Shown: positions 33,907 through 43,509, counted from the first letter of the stretch. The stretch is DNA of 64,000 nucleotides from Brevibacterium sp. (GCF_022712115.1 NZ_JALAHB010000219.1:1-64000); one strand, 5' to 3'. Program-made: numbers and translations. The notes: generated by a model from the sequence alone, not told the origin.

Positions 33907-34601
33907 GCGCGCTGTCCTCGCCCTGCATCCGCGACACCGTCCTCGGGCTCCTCGACCTGGCGCGGGACGGTGACGGTCTGCTGCCCATCGTGAAGGCCGG
34001 CGACCCGGTGCTGCGCACGGTCTGCGAGCCGGTGGACGGTCAGCTCGAGGACGCGGAGCTGCGCGAGTTCGCCGCGGCCATGCACGCCACCATGGCCGCG
34101 GCACCGGGAGTGGGCCTCGCGGCTCCGCAGGTGGGGGTGCCGCTGCGCATGTTCGTGGCGCAGGACCCGGCACCGGACGCGGACGAGCTGGCCGCCTCGG
34201 ACCCTGAGGCCGCCGCCCGCCTCCGGCAGCGCGAACGGGTGCCGTTCGCACCGCGGACGGTGCTCAACCCGCGGTACGCGGCGACGACCGGTGAGACCGC
34301 CTCCTTCTACGAGGGCTGCCTCTCCGTCCCCGGCTACCAGGCCGTGGTGGACCGGCCGCGGAGCGTGGCGCTCACCTCGCAGGCGCTCGACGGCACCGCG
34401 GCGGAGGAGGAACTCACCGGCTGGCCGGCGCGCATCGTCGCGCACGAGTCCGATCACCTGGACGGCATCCTCTACCTGGACTCCGCGCAGATGCGCTCGC
34501 TCGCCTCGGACGAGGCGGTGGCCCAGTGGTGGGGCCGGGCGGACGTGCGCGAGGCCGCAGCCGCTCTGGGCTTCGAGATCCCGGCCACGACGGTGTTCTG
34601 A
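33903..34601 (+). CDS. def: Peptide deformylase
   Basis: Metallo-deformylase that removes the N-formyl group from nascent proteins; 232 residues. All three motifs are present: GVGLAAPQVG, EGCLS (Cys139 metal ligand) and HESDH (H181, E182, H185). The N-terminal ~25 residues and the insert between motifs 1 and 2 (about residues 95-115) are longer than in E. coli PDF. The start is GTG 33903, overlapping the citE stop. The association with citE is translational only. It may be one of two deformylases, as is common in actinobacteria; that cannot be tested here. Confidence 0.94.
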   Translation: MSALSSPCIRDTVLGLLDLARDGDGLLPIVKAGDPVLRTVCEPVDGQLEDAELREFAAAMHATMAAAPGVGLAAPQVGVPLRMFVAQDPAPDADELAASDPEAAARLRQRERVPFAPRTVLNPRYAATTGETASFYEGCLSVPGYQAVVDRPRSVALTSQALDGTAAEEELTGWPARIVAHESDHLDGILYLDSAQMRSLASDEAVAQWWGRADVREAAAALGFEIPATTVF

Positions 34602-34690
34602 GCAGCTGCGCCCTGAGTTCCGCGCAGCACCGTGCTCCGTCTCACCGGGAGCGGCGGAATAAAACAGCACCGGTGCATGTCAGGACGGGT

Positions 34691-35212
34691 ATGACGACTC
34701 TGACCCTGGGCGCAGGGTGCTTCTGGTGCCTCGACGCCGTCTATCAGCGCACTCGCGGTGTGAGCAGCGTGATCAGCGGATACACCGGCGGCCATGTTGA
34801 CCACCCCACCTACGAGCAGGTGTGCACGGGCACCACCGGTCACGCCGAGGCGCTGCAGGTGACCTTCGACGAGGCCGTGGTGCCGGAATCCGTGATCCTC
34901 GGCCTCTTCTTCACCGGGCATGACCCCACCAGCCTCAACCGGCAGGGCAATGACGTGGGCACCCAGTACCGTTCGGCCATGTTCTACCGCGACGAGGCGG
35001 AGCGGGAGCGCTTCCGGCAGGCGCTCGACCAGGTGCAGGCGCAGCTGGACGCGCCGGTCGTCACCACCCTGGAGCCGCTCGGCACCTTCTGGGAGGCCGA
35101 GGCCGTCCACCAGGATTTCTACACCCAGAACCCCTACAACGGGTACTGCCACTTCATCATCGAGCCCAAGCTCGCACACGCCCGCGCGTACTTCCACGAG
35201 TGGGTGGAGTGA
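34691..35212 (+). CDS. msrA: Peptide methionine sulfoxide reductase A
   Basis: Reduces methionine-S-sulfoxide in proteins; 173 residues. The catalytic motif GCFWC is at residues 9-13 with nucleophile C10. VISGYTGGHVDHPTYEQVCTG, GHDPTSLNRQGNDVGTQYRS and a C-terminal GYCHF resolving Cys are intact. The start ATG 34691 follows AGGACGGG at very short spacing, so GTG 34673 remains possible. It overlaps the MFS transporter gene by four bases. The 89-base gap from the deformylase contains AATAAAAC, a possible -10 region. Confidence 0.93.
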   Translation: MTTLTLGAGCFWCLDAVYQRTRGVSSVISGYTGGHVDHPTYEQVCTGTTGHAEALQVTFDEAVVPESVILGLFFTGHDPTSLNRQGNDVGTQYRSAMFYRDEAERERFRQALDQVQAQLDAPVVTTLEPLGTFWEAEAVHQDFYTQNPYNGYCHFIIEPKLAHARAYFHEWVE

Positions 35213-36498
35213 GCGGGCGGGCCGGCAGCGACGAGCCGGAGCGCACTGCTCGCACACCCATCCCCGCGGACATCTGGGTCCTCGTCTCCGCCGCCTTCAT
35301 CGTGGCGCTGGGCTACGGTCTCATCGCGCCGATCCTCCCGCAGTTCGCCGCCAGCTTCGATCTGGGAGTGACGGCGGCGAGCGTCGTCGTGAGCTCCTTC
35401 GCGTTCTTCCGCCTCGTGTTCGCCCCGGCCGGCGGCCGGCTGGTCGACCGCCTGGGGGAGCGCCGCGTCTACGTCACCGGCCTGCTCATCGTCGCGGCTT
35501 CGACCGGCGCGGTCGCCGCCGCGCAGGACTACTGGCAGCTGCTGCTGTTCCGCGGCCTGGGCGGCATCGGCTCCACCATGTTCACCGTCTCCGCGATGGC
35601 GCTCATCGTCCGCCTCGCCCCACCTCACGCGCGCGGCCGGGCGAGCGGCCTCTACGCCTCCAGCTTCGTGTTCGGCAACATCCTGGGGCCCGTAGCGGGC
35701 GGTCTGCTCGCGGGCCTGGGCATGCGCCTGCCCTTCATCATCTACGCCGCGGGCCTCGTCGTCGCCGCGCTCGTGGTGTGGGTCCGGCTGGAGCGCCAGC
35801 CGCAGCTGGACTCCCAGCCCGTCACGGGGAACCGGCCCGGCCCGGAAGGCACCGGGGCCGAGGTCGGCTCCGGTGAGGCGGCCGCGGCCCCGGCGGAGCG
35901 GGAACGGATGCGCTTCCGCGACGCCTGGCAGGACTCCGCCTACAAGGCGGCTTTGGGTTCCGGGCTCGCAGTGGGCTGGGCGGCGATGGGTGCGCGGATC
36001 GCGATGTACCCGCTGTTCGTCGTCGCGGTGCTGGGCGCGGAACCGGCGGTCTCCGGCGTGGCGCTCACGGTGTTCTCCGTGGGCATGGCGGTCTCCGTCT
36101 CGATGGCCGGGCGGTTCACGGACACGTGGGGCCGGCGGCCGTTCCTCATCGTGGGACTGGGCGTGCTGGGTGCGGCGACGATGGCCGTGGGCCTCGTCGA
36201 CTCCATCTGGGTGTTCTTCGTGCTCAGCCTGCTGGCGGGACTGGGCGGCGGTCTCATCAATCCGGCGCAGCAGGCTGCTCTGGGGGACATCATCGGGCCG
36301 GACCGCAAGGGCGGCACCGTGCTCTCCCGGTTCCAGATGGCGCAGGACCTGGGCGCGATCGCGGGGCCCATCGTCTCCGGCATGCTCGTCGACGCCTTGG
36401 GCTACGGACTGGCGTTCACCGTCACCGGTGCCGTGGCGCTGCTGGCCGCCCTCGGCTGGCTGTGCGCCCGCGAGACGCTGGGCACCCGCCCCGCTTAG
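35209..36498 (+). CDS. MFS transporter (drug:H+ antiporter-like)
   Basis: Major facilitator of 429 residues with about twelve membrane segments. The motif A region between TM2 and TM3 reads GGRLVDRLGERRVYV, and a matching DTWGRRPFLIVG occurs in the second half. The first helix and LASGL/GPVAGG-type motifs suggest an efflux protein of the DHA1 class. A Pro/Gly/Glu-rich low-complexity loop (about residues 200-235) joins the two halves. Start GTG 35209 overlaps the msrA stop; GTG 35200 is an alternative. The substrate is unknown. Confidence 0.85.
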   Translation: MSGRAGSDEPERTARTPIPADIWVLVSAAFIVALGYGLIAPILPQFAASFDLGVTAASVVVSSFAFFRLVFAPAGGRLVDRLGERRVYVTGLLIVAASTGAVAAAQDYWQLLLFRGLGGIGSTMFTVSAMALIVRLAPPHARGRASGLYASSFVFGNILGPVAGGLLAGLGMRLPFIIYAAGLVVAALVVWVRLERQPQLDSQPVTGNRPGPEGTGAEVGSGEAAAAPAERERMRFRDAWQDSAYKAALGSGLAVGWAAMGARIAMYPLFVVAVLGAEPAVSGVALTVFSVGMAVSVSMAGRFTDTWGRRPFLIVGLGVLGAATMAVGLVDSIWVFFVLSLLAGLGGGLINPAQQAALGDIIGPDRKGGTVLSRFQMAQDLGAIAGPIVSGMLVDALGYGLAFTVTGAVALLAALGWLCARETLGTRPA

Positions 36499-36501
36499 GG
36501 T

Positions 36502-36555
36502 CCGGGAAGTGACTCAGCCGCCCACGCATATGTGGGTGGGACGGTGACTTCGCGG
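36502..36555. repeat. Hairpin repeat, CCGGGAAGT family
   Basis: Imperfect hairpin just after the MFS stop. It shares CCGGGAAGT, the CCNCCCAC arm and a TATGTGGGTGG return arm with the perfect hairpin at 28254-28319. It is probably a terminator of the MFS operon. Confidence 0.6.
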
Positions 36556-36591
36556 GGTGACATGTCCAGCAGGGCCCGGTGATGGGCTCTC

Positions 36592-36613
36592 CCGCCCACG
36601 TACAAACGGGCGG
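36592..36613. repeat. Short hairpin CCGCCC/GGGCGG
   Basis: A perfect 6-bp inverted repeat with a 10-base loop lies in the 334-base gap upstream of the LCP gene; function unknown. The gap otherwise holds the two neighbouring hairpins and the LCP promoter region. Confidence 0.4.
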
Positions 36614-36671
36614 ATCAGCAGGCGGTGCGGGGCGGCGTTCCTGCCCGGCTCATGAACGTGCACCTCCTGCC

Positions 36672-36695
36672 CACCGCACATGCGGGTGTGCGGTG
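36672..36695. repeat. 9-bp hairpin upstream of LCP gene
   Basis: CACCGCACA / TGTGCGGTG with loop TGCGGG is a perfect inverted repeat. It is followed by TAGGGT (36712-36717), a possible -10 box of the LCP gene. Confidence 0.5.
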
Positions 36696-36832
36696 CTGTC
36701 CGACGGTGCGATAGGGTTGACGATTCTGCATCAGGGCAACAGTGTGGGCAGCGGCCGCCGCCGGCCCCAGCGGGCGACGCGGGCCCCCAGCGGCCGCCGC
36801 CGCGATGCCGCACTTCGTGTCGAGGAGGAGAG

Positions 36833-38410
36833 ATGGACCATCCCGCAGTCGGTGAGCCGAAGACGGCCTCGGTCGTGCCGGGCTCTTCCACCCAGAGCGC
36901 TGAGGACCAGGGTGCTCCCGCTTCGGGTGCGTTCACGCAGTACCCGCCGGTCCTCGATCCCCGTCCCCGTTACCGCCGTCGCAGGCTCGAGGCGAAGTAC
37001 AGGCGCAGGCGTGTCGCAGTGGGTGGGGCGGCCCTCGCCGTGGTCATGACGGCGACGGTGGGAATCGTCGCAGCGGGGAAGCTGCAGTCCAACCTCTCCT
37101 CGGCACCCATCCGGGAGGAAGGCACGGGGATCGCATTCGGCGACGAACAGGGCACCAACCTCCTGATCCTCGGTTCCGACACCCGCGATCTGGACGGTGA
37201 CTCATACGGGGACGCGGCCGGTGCGCGCAGTGACGCGATGGTGCTGGCTCATCTGTCCGCGAACGAGAGGCGGATCGATGCTGTGCAGATCCCCCGCGAC
37301 ACGATGATGGAGCTTCCTGCCTGCCCGGACACCGGAGCCGGTGCCTCCGAGGCGCACTACGGGGTGGTGAATGCCGCGCTGAACTTCGGTCCCAGCTGTT
37401 CGGTCGCCGCGATCGAAGCCCTCTCCGGAGTGCACATCGATCACTTCATCGAGATGAACTTCGAGGGCTTCCAGTCGATGGTTGATGCGATGGACGGCCT
37501 GCCGGTGTGTCTGCCGGAGCCGCTCGAAGACCCCAGGGCGAACCTGGACCTGCCCGCGGGAGAACAAGTCGTCAGCGGAGAGGACGCACTGGCCCTGGCG
37601 CGCACCCGCCACGCGGTGGGGGACGGCAGCGACATCGCGCGCATGGGGCACCAGCAGCAGGTGATGTCTGCGATCGTGCAGCGTGCGAAGAGCACCGATG
37701 TGCTCACTCGACCGGATCGTCTCTACGGATTCCTCGACGCGGTCACCTCGTCGATCACGGTCGATCCTGAGCTCGACTCCCTGACGGCGCTCGCCGCTCT
37801 GGCACGGACTGCGGCAGGTGTGGAGAACGAGCAGATCACCTTCTCCGTCATGCCATGGGAGGCAGAGGAGAACGATCCCAACAGGGTGGTGGCCGGGAGC
37901 GGAGCCGCGGAGGTGTTCGCGCGGATCGGGGAAGACGTGCCGATAGACGGTTCCGAGCCCGAGCCGGACAGCGATGCCGGTCTGAAGGAGACCGATGCGG
38001 AGGAGCACCTTCCGGCGCCGCCGCAGTCGCCGGTCGCGGTTGAGAACGCCTCGACCCTCGACGGCAGAGCGGGAGACCTCGCACAGGTACTGGAGGAGAA
38101 GGGGTTCGCGGTTTCCGGCACCTCCACCGCCGCCCGGTTCGCGAGGCAGACCACCGTCCGCTTCGACGGCTCGCGGCGTGCACGGGAGACCGCCGAGGCC
38201 CTGGTGGAACGACTCGACCTCGGCCTGGCTCCCGTGGAGGGCCTGCAGGACGGGGTGGTCGTGGTCCTCGGCACGGACGTGGACGACGTGCTGGGCCTGG
38301 GGGACGGCGCAGGAGCCGGCGGCGAGACAGACGACGATGAGCGGAGCGCGGACGGAAGCGCTCAGCCCTCACTCGACTCCAGCTCTGCAGACTCCGCGAT
38401 GTGCGGCTGA
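36833..38410 (+). CDS. LytR-CpsA-Psr (LCP) family protein
   Basis: Envelope ligase of 525 residues, predicted to transfer polyprenyl-linked glycopolymers (teichoic-acid-like or arabinogalactan-like) to peptidoglycan outside the cell. It is a type II membrane protein with a basic cytoplasmic N-terminus and one hydrophobic segment at about residues 62-83. The LCP domain shows NLLILGSDTRD, SDAMVLAHL, the pyrophosphate-binding QIPRDTMME and ALARTRHAVGDGSDIARMGHQQ. A C-terminal LytR_C domain begins VAVENASTLDGRAG. The tail is acidic and Ser-rich, ending in MCG. The start is ATG 36833 after GAGGAGGAGAG. Confidence 0.92.
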   Translation: MDHPAVGEPKTASVVPGSSTQSAEDQGAPASGAFTQYPPVLDPRPRYRRRRLEAKYRRRRVAVGGAALAVVMTATVGIVAAGKLQSNLSSAPIREEGTGIAFGDEQGTNLLILGSDTRDLDGDSYGDAAGARSDAMVLAHLSANERRIDAVQIPRDTMMELPACPDTGAGASEAHYGVVNAALNFGPSCSVAAIEALSGVHIDHFIEMNFEGFQSMVDAMDGLPVCLPEPLEDPRANLDLPAGEQVVSGEDALALARTRHAVGDGSDIARMGHQQQVMSAIVQRAKSTDVLTRPDRLYGFLDAVTSSITVDPELDSLTALAALARTAAGVENEQITFSVMPWEAEENDPNRVVAGSGAAEVFARIGEDVPIDGSEPEPDSDAGLKETDAEEHLPAPPQSPVAVENASTLDGRAGDLAQVLEEKGFAVSGTSTAARFARQTTVRFDGSRRARETAEALVERLDLGLAPVEGLQDGVVVVLGTDVDDVLGLGDGAGAGGETDDDERSADGSAQPSLDSSSADSAMCG

Positions 38411-38507
38411 TCTCTCCCGGGCCGAGACGGGGTCGCCCCGCAGCGCGTACGGCATGTCGCGGGTCTGATACGCAGCGTTCGCCTGCCGAACGAGCGGGTG
38501 CGGCAGG

Positions 38508-39563
38508 ATGGGTTCCATGAATGGGGCGAACCGACCGCAGCCTACGCAGCCGGATCTGCCGGGAGGGCAGGCAGCGGGGCCGCGCAGACCTATGCCGTAT
38601 CCGCCTCCGGGCCAGCCTCCTCCGGGGAACGGAGCGCAGCTCCCGCCAGGGAGCGGGAAACGACACCCGCCCGGCGCGGCGCAGCACCCGCCCCACGGAG
38701 CGGCGCCATTCCCACCGCCCGGCGCGGCACCGTTCCCGCCGCCCGGCGCGGACCGCACTCCACCGCCGAAGCCGGAGAGAGTGCCACCGCCGCGGCCGCA
38801 CCGCATCCCACCGCCGCGGCCGGAGCGAGTGCTGCCCCGGTCATCCCCGGACGTGCCGGGGCGGAAGCAGACGAAGCCGCGGGGACAGGACCCGGTGCCC
38901 AGCTGGGGGCGCGACCTGCGGCGGCTGCTGCTCCTGGCGCTGGTGGGTGCACTCGTCGCAACCGTGCTCCTCGGACTCGCGCGGCTGGGGCTCCTGCGGG
39001 ACAACAGCCATGAACCGGTCGAAGGCGGTCCGGTCTGGGCCGGGATCTGCGCTGTGTTCCCCGCGCTCATGTTCGGGTTCCTCGTCCTCGACACGGACCG
39101 TCCCGACCTCGGCTTCCGGAGCCGAGGCCTGGCGTCGCTCATGCTGCTCGGGACGGTTGCGGCCTCTCTGATCCACACCGCACTGATGATGACGTGGCCG
39201 CTCATCCTCGGTGCCCGCGCCGTGCCCGGGACCAATGCCGCAGAGCTGAGCTCCAACTTCGCGAGCATCCTCGTGGTTCTCGTCTTCGTCCTTGCGGCGA
39301 CCGCATGGTTCGCCGTCACGATCCTCATGATGCTCACCGTGACGCCGCGGGCGATCGTGGCTGGGGCATTCTGGGGCGTGATCCTGGCGGGGCTGCCGGT
39401 GCTGGCGTTCCTGGGAGAGATCTTCCTCTTCATGCTCATGGGCGTGCGCCTCTTCGAAAGCCCTCCCACCCTGACGGGGCTGGCGGTGTGGAGCGCTGCC
39501 GCGGTGGCCGGCCTCGGCGTGCTGGCCCTGGTGAGCGCCCTCCGCGGCCGCCCGGAGCGGTAG
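38508..39563 (+). CDS. Pro-rich N-terminal membrane protein, unknown function
   Basis: Unrecognised protein of 351 residues (348 if ATG 38517 is used). The first ~130 residues are very Pro-rich, with tandem units such as PFPPPGA and PPPRPERV. The rest has about six hydrophobic segments and no catalytic motif. The repeat units are also visible in the DNA between about 38700 and 38830. Soluble Pro-rich stretches followed by membrane domains are common in actinobacterial envelope and division proteins, but there is no direct evidence of role. It lies between the LCP gene and the RND pump, all on the same strand. Confidence 0.7.
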   Translation: MGSMNGANRPQPTQPDLPGGQAAGPRRPMPYPPPGQPPPGNGAQLPPGSGKRHPPGAAQHPPHGAAPFPPPGAAPFPPPGADRTPPPKPERVPPPRPHRIPPPRPERVLPRSSPDVPGRKQTKPRGQDPVPSWGRDLRRLLLLALVGALVATVLLGLARLGLLRDNSHEPVEGGPVWAGICAVFPALMFGFLVLDTDRPDLGFRSRGLASLMLLGTVAASLIHTALMMTWPLILGARAVPGTNAAELSSNFASILVVLVFVLAATAWFAVTILMMLTVTPRAIVAGAFWGVILAGLPVLAFLGEIFLFMLMGVRLFESPPTLTGLAVWSAAAVAGLGVLALVSALRGRPER

Positions 39564-39570
39564 CTCCGCC

Positions 39571-39606
39571 GCACACGCCAGCCGCGTGTGCTACGCCGCG
39601 TAGAAT
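39571..39606 (+). promoter_or_regulatory. Hairpin and -10 box before the RND gene
   Basis: GCACACGC/GCGTGTGC (39571-39578 and 39584-39591) is a perfect 8-bp hairpin that may end the upstream transcript. TAGAAT at 39601-39606 is a strong -10 box for the RND gene 40 bases downstream. Confidence 0.5.
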
Positions 39607-39645
39607 GCTCTTGGCCGCCGTCCGCCCCTGTGCTCAAGGAGCCGT

Positions 39646-42600
39646 GTGCATTCCCTCACCGGACTCAGTCTGAAGAACCGTGCCCTCATCGCCCTGGTGA
39701 CCGTGTGCGCCGCAGTGTTCGGCGTCATCGGGACGTCCAGCCTCAAGCAGGAGCTGTTCCCGGAGTTCGAGCTGCCGCAGGCCTTCATCTCCGCGCAGTA
39801 CGAGGGCGCCACGCCCGAGGCCGTGGAGAGCGAGGTGACGGAGCCCCTCGAGTCTGCACTCACGGGAGTGGCGGAGGTCGAGTCCGTTCAGTCGACCTCG
39901 GCGGCGGGGTCCGCACAGCTCGTCGTCGAGACGGAGTACGGCACCAACTCCGATGACGTGGTCCGCTCCCTCCAGCGCGCCGTCTCCCAGGTGGAGGGCT
40001 CGCTGCCGGACGGGGTGGAGCCCCAGGTGCTCGCCGGCGGCCTCGCGGACTTCCCGGTCATGATGCTCACCGTCACCGGTGGCGAGGACGTCTCCGCCCT
40101 CGCCGCGGACATGCGCGACGTGGGCGTGCCGGAGCTGCAGGACGTGGACGGCGTCCGGAGCGTGGACGTCACCGGTGATCAGCCCATGCAGGTCTCCATC
40201 ACCGCGCGTGAGGACGACCTCGAGGACGAGGGCGTGAGCATCGACGCGCTCTCCGGTCTGCTCCAGGCCAACGGCATCCCCTCGGCACCCGGCCAGCTGC
40301 GCACCTCGGAGGGCTCCGCGCCTGTGCAGGTGGGCAGCCGGCTGGAGTCCGTCGACCAGATCCGCGACCTCATCCTCACCGGCGCGGACGGCCCGGTGAA
40401 GGTGAGTGACGTCGCGGACGTGGAGCTCACGGAGGAGGCGGCCACCTCCGTCTCCCGCGCGGACGGCAAGGACGCGCTCAGCGTCATGATCATGAAGAAG
40501 CCGGACGGCAACACCGTCGACATCTCCCACGGCGTGAACGAGAAGCTCGACGAGATCGCCACCTCCCTGGGCTCCGACGTGCAGTTCACCACCGTCTTCG
40601 ACCAGGCTCCGTTCGTGGAGCAGTCAATCGAGGACCTGCTGGTGGAGGGCCTGCTCGGCCTGGCGTTCGCGGTGCTCGTCATCCTCGTCTTCCTCCTCAG
40701 CGTCCGTGCCACGATCATCACGGCGATCTCCATCCCGGTCTCCCTGCTCATCACCATGATCGGCCTGTGGATGAGCGGGTACACCCTCAACATGCTCACC
40801 CTGGGCGCACTCACCATCAGCGTGGGCCGGGTGGTGGACGATTCGATCGTCGTCATCGAGGCGATCCGCCGCAGGCACTCCCTGGGCGGGGACAAGCTGG
40901 AGAACATCCGCGCCGCGGTCGCGGAGGTCGCCGGCGCCATCACGGCCTCCACCCTCACCACCGTGGCCGTGTTCCTGCCCATCGCCTTCGTGGGCGGGCA
41001 GGCCGGCGAGCTGTTCCGTCCGTTCGCGCTCACCGCCTCGCTCGCACTCCTGGCCTCCCTGTTCGTGGCGCTCACGATCGTGCCCGTGCTCGCCTACTGG
41101 TTCCTCTCCCGGAGGGGCAAGCTCGCCAAGCTCTCCGCGGAGCAGAAGCGCCGGTGGAAGACCGAGCGCTCCGGTCTCCTGCGCGAGTGGAAGGCGGAGC
41201 GGAAGGCCGCGCGCAGGCGCCCCGTCGACGCCGCGCACCCCTCCGGCCGCCGCGCCACCTCGGAGCTGCCGGTCGTGGGTCAGCACGCAGAGCCGGCGGA
41301 GCCCGAGGCGGCCGCACGGATCGACGAGCTCGACGCCATGCGCAGCCCGGTCACCCGCCTGCAGAAGACCTATGTGCCGGTGGTCGGCTGGACCACCCGG
41401 CATCCCGTCATCGTCCTCGCCGCCGCACTCGTGGTGTTCGTGGGCACGATGGCGATGACGCCGCTGCTGAAGACCGAGCTGTTCGGCGACACGGGCGAGG
41501 CCGTCGTCCAGATGACCCAGGAGTTCGGCCCGGAGGCGGACCTCGAGGAGGCCTCGGACGAGGCCCGCGAGGTCGAGGACCTGCTCGCGGACCAGCCCGG
41601 CGTCACCTCCAGCCTCGTCTCCATCTCCGGCGGCGGGGACATGATGAGCATGGGTGCCTCCGGCGGGCTCAGCGGCACGTACGTCGTCAACCTCGAAGAG
41701 GACGTGGACATCCCCTCGTTCGCGGCGCAGCTGCAGGACGAGGTCGACGCCCTGGACACGTCCGGCGAGATCGAGGTGCTCAGCGCGGGCACCATGCCCG
41801 GCGGCTCCACGGTGGACGTCAAGCTCACCTCCAACGACACCGGCCTGCTCGAGGAGTCCGCGGACTCCCTGGGCGCGGATCTGCGGGAGCTGGACGAGAT
41901 CCAGACGGTCGCCGACGACATCTCCGCCGTGCAGCCGGTGGTGGAGGTCCGGATCGACCACGAGGCCGCTGCGGAGTACCAGCTCACGGAGGCCGGGATC
42001 GGCCAGGTCGTCTCGCGAGCGATGCGCGGTCAGCAGCTGGGCCAGGTGATCATCGACGACGTGGACCACAGCGTGCTCCTCTACGACGGCACCGTCGAGG
42101 ATCTCGACGATCTGCGCAGCCTCGAGCTGCCCGGCGTCGAGACGGTCGAGGCGCCCGCACCCGAGGCCCCGGCCCCGGAGTCACCCGCGCCCGGTCCCGG
42201 CGGCCTCGGCGACGGCGGTGCCGGTGAGGGCGGCGAAGGCGCGGCGCCCGCCCCGCAGGTGCCCAGCGGGTCCGTCCAGCAGCCCACCACTGTGGAGCTG
42301 GACGAGGTCGCGGACGTCGAGGAGGTCACGACGGCTCCGACGATCACCCGCGTGGACGGCCTGCGCGCCGTCACCGTGAGCGCCACCCCGGCCGGCGACG
42401 ACCTGGGCGCGGTGAGCACGGCGGTGCAGCAGGCGATCGACTCGGCGGACCTGCCGGACGGCGTGCAGGCGGAGATCGGCGGCGCCACGGCGGAGCAGGA
42501 CGAGGCCTTCATGCAGATGGGCATCGCGATGCTCGCGGCGATCCTGCTGGTGTTCGTCATCATGGTCGCGACCTTCAAGTCGCTCATCCAGCCGTTCATC

Positions 42601-43509
42601 CTGCTGGTGTCCATCCCGTTCGCCGCGACCGGCTCGGTGGGCCTGCTGCTGCTCACGGACACCCCGCTGGGCATGACGGCGCTCATCGGCCTGCTCATGC
42701 TGATCGGCGTGGTGGTGACGAACGCGATCGTCCTCATCGACCTCATCAACCAGTTCCGCGGGCACGGGGCGGATCTGCGCACGGCGATCGTCCAGGGCGC
42801 CCGCCTGCGCTACCGGCCCATCATCATGACCGCGGCGGCGACGATCTTCGCCCTCACGCCCATGGCGCTGGGCGTCACCGGCGGCAGCGTGTTCATCTCG
42901 CAGCCGCTGGCGATCGTGGTGATCGGCGGACTCATCTCCTCGACGATCCTCACGCTCATCCTCGTGCCCGTGCTCTACCAGCTGGTGGAGGGTGCCAAGG
43001 AGCGCCGTGCGGAGAAGCGTGAGATCAAGGACTTCACGCGGGACCAGGCGGCCGCATGGCGGCCGGAACCTGCGATGGCAGGTGCTGCTGCGGCTGGTGC
43101 GGGGGCTGGTGCTGCTGCGGGTGCTGAGAGCTCGACTGCGCCCGGGGCGCCCTCGGCGGGCGCTGAGCCGGCGCGGCCGGACGCGGCGGACTCACCGGCC
43201 GGTCCGGATCCTGCGGGAGCCGGATCGGACACCGGTGAGGTCCGGCTGGCGGACTCCGGTGCCGAAGCCGTCCCCGAGGCGGGTGCCGAGTCCGCCGGGG
43301 CCGCCGGGGCCACAGCACGGTCCTCGCTCGAAGCAGGCGGTCCGGACGCGGATGAAGAGGCTCCGGCACGACCCGCTCGGGTGGAGCGCACCTTCAGCGA
43401 CGAGGCGCTGCTCGCGGACGACGCACCGGCAGAGAGCGAGTCCGGCCACGTCGGCGAGGATCCCGAGGCGGAGGGTGACTCCGGCGACGCCGAGCCGGGG
43501 AAGCACTGA
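39646..43509 (+). CDS. RND family efflux transporter (HAE1/SwrC-like)
   Basis: Proton-driven RND permease of 1287 residues, related to AcrB and to the Gram-positive SwrC (YerP) pumps, with 12 expected membrane segments in two repeats. Proton-relay aspartates sit in GRVVDDSIVVIEAIRRR. Porter-domain sequence such as LFPEFELPQAFISAQYEGATPE is typical. No membrane-fusion protein or outer-membrane partner is nearby, as expected in a monoderm. Unusual additions are a long charged loop after TM6 (about residues 485-575), a Pro/Ala/Gly-rich insert in the second porter domain (about 835-880) and a ~140-residue Ala/Glu/Pro-rich cytoplasmic tail. The start is GTG 39646 with AAGGAG upstream. Exported substrates are unknown. 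Confidence 0.9.
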   Translation: MHSLTGLSLKNRALIALVTVCAAVFGVIGTSSLKQELFPEFELPQAFISAQYEGATPEAVESEVTEPLESALTGVAEVESVQSTSAAGSAQLVVETEYGTNSDDVVRSLQRAVSQVEGSLPDGVEPQVLAGGLADFPVMMLTVTGGEDVSALAADMRDVGVPELQDVDGVRSVDVTGDQPMQVSITAREDDLEDEGVSIDALSGLLQANGIPSAPGQLRTSEGSAPVQVGSRLESVDQIRDLILTGADGPVKVSDVADVELTEEAATSVSRADGKDALSVMIMKKPDGNTVDISHGVNEKLDEIATSLGSDVQFTTVFDQAPFVEQSIEDLLVEGLLGLAFAVLVILVFLLSVRATIITAISIPVSLLITMIGLWMSGYTLNMLTLGALTISVGRVVDDSIVVIEAIRRRHSLGGDKLENIRAAVAEVAGAITASTLTTVAVFLPIAFVGGQAGELFRPFALTASLALLASLFVALTIVPVLAYWFLSRRGKLAKLSAEQKRRWKTERSGLLREWKAERKAARRRPVDAAHPSGRRATSELPVVGQHAEPAEPEAAARIDELDAMRSPVTRLQKTYVPVVGWTTRHPVIVLAAALVVFVGTMAMTPLLKTELFGDTGEAVVQMTQEFGPEADLEEASDEAREVEDLLADQPGVTSSLVSISGGGDMMSMGASGGLSGTYVVNLEEDVDIPSFAAQLQDEVDALDTSGEIEVLSAGTMPGGSTVDVKLTSNDTGLLEESADSLGADLRELDEIQTVADDISAVQPVVEVRIDHEAAAEYQLTEAGIGQVVSRAMRGQQLGQVIIDDVDHSVLLYDGTVEDLDDLRSLELPGVETVEAPAPEAPAPESPAPGPGGLGDGGAGEGGEGAAPAPQVPSGSVQQPTTVELDEVADVEEVTTAPTITRVDGLRAVTVSATPAGDDLGAVSTAVQQAIDSADLPDGVQAEIGGATAEQDEAFMQMGIAMLAAILLVFVIMVATFKSLIQPFILLVSIPFAATGSVGLLLLTDTPLGMTALIGLLMLIGVVVTNAIVLIDLINQFRGHGADLRTAIVQGARLRYRPIIMTAAATIFALTPMALGVTGGSVFISQPLAIVVIGGLISSTILTLILVPVLYQLVEGAKERRAEKREIKDFTRDQAAAWRPEPAMAGAAAAGAGAGAAAGAESSTAPGAPSAGAEPARPDAADSPAGPDPAGAGSDTGEVRLADSGAEAVPEAGAESAGAAGATARSSLEAGGPDADEEAPARPARVERTFSDEALLADDAPAESESGHVGEDPEAEGDSGDAEPGKH

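Noticed and set aside
38700..38830. Short tandem repeats that resemble a CRISPR array
   Set aside because: They are in-frame Pro-rich codon repeats of a membrane protein, without constant spacer length or palindromic repeats, and no cas gene is near.
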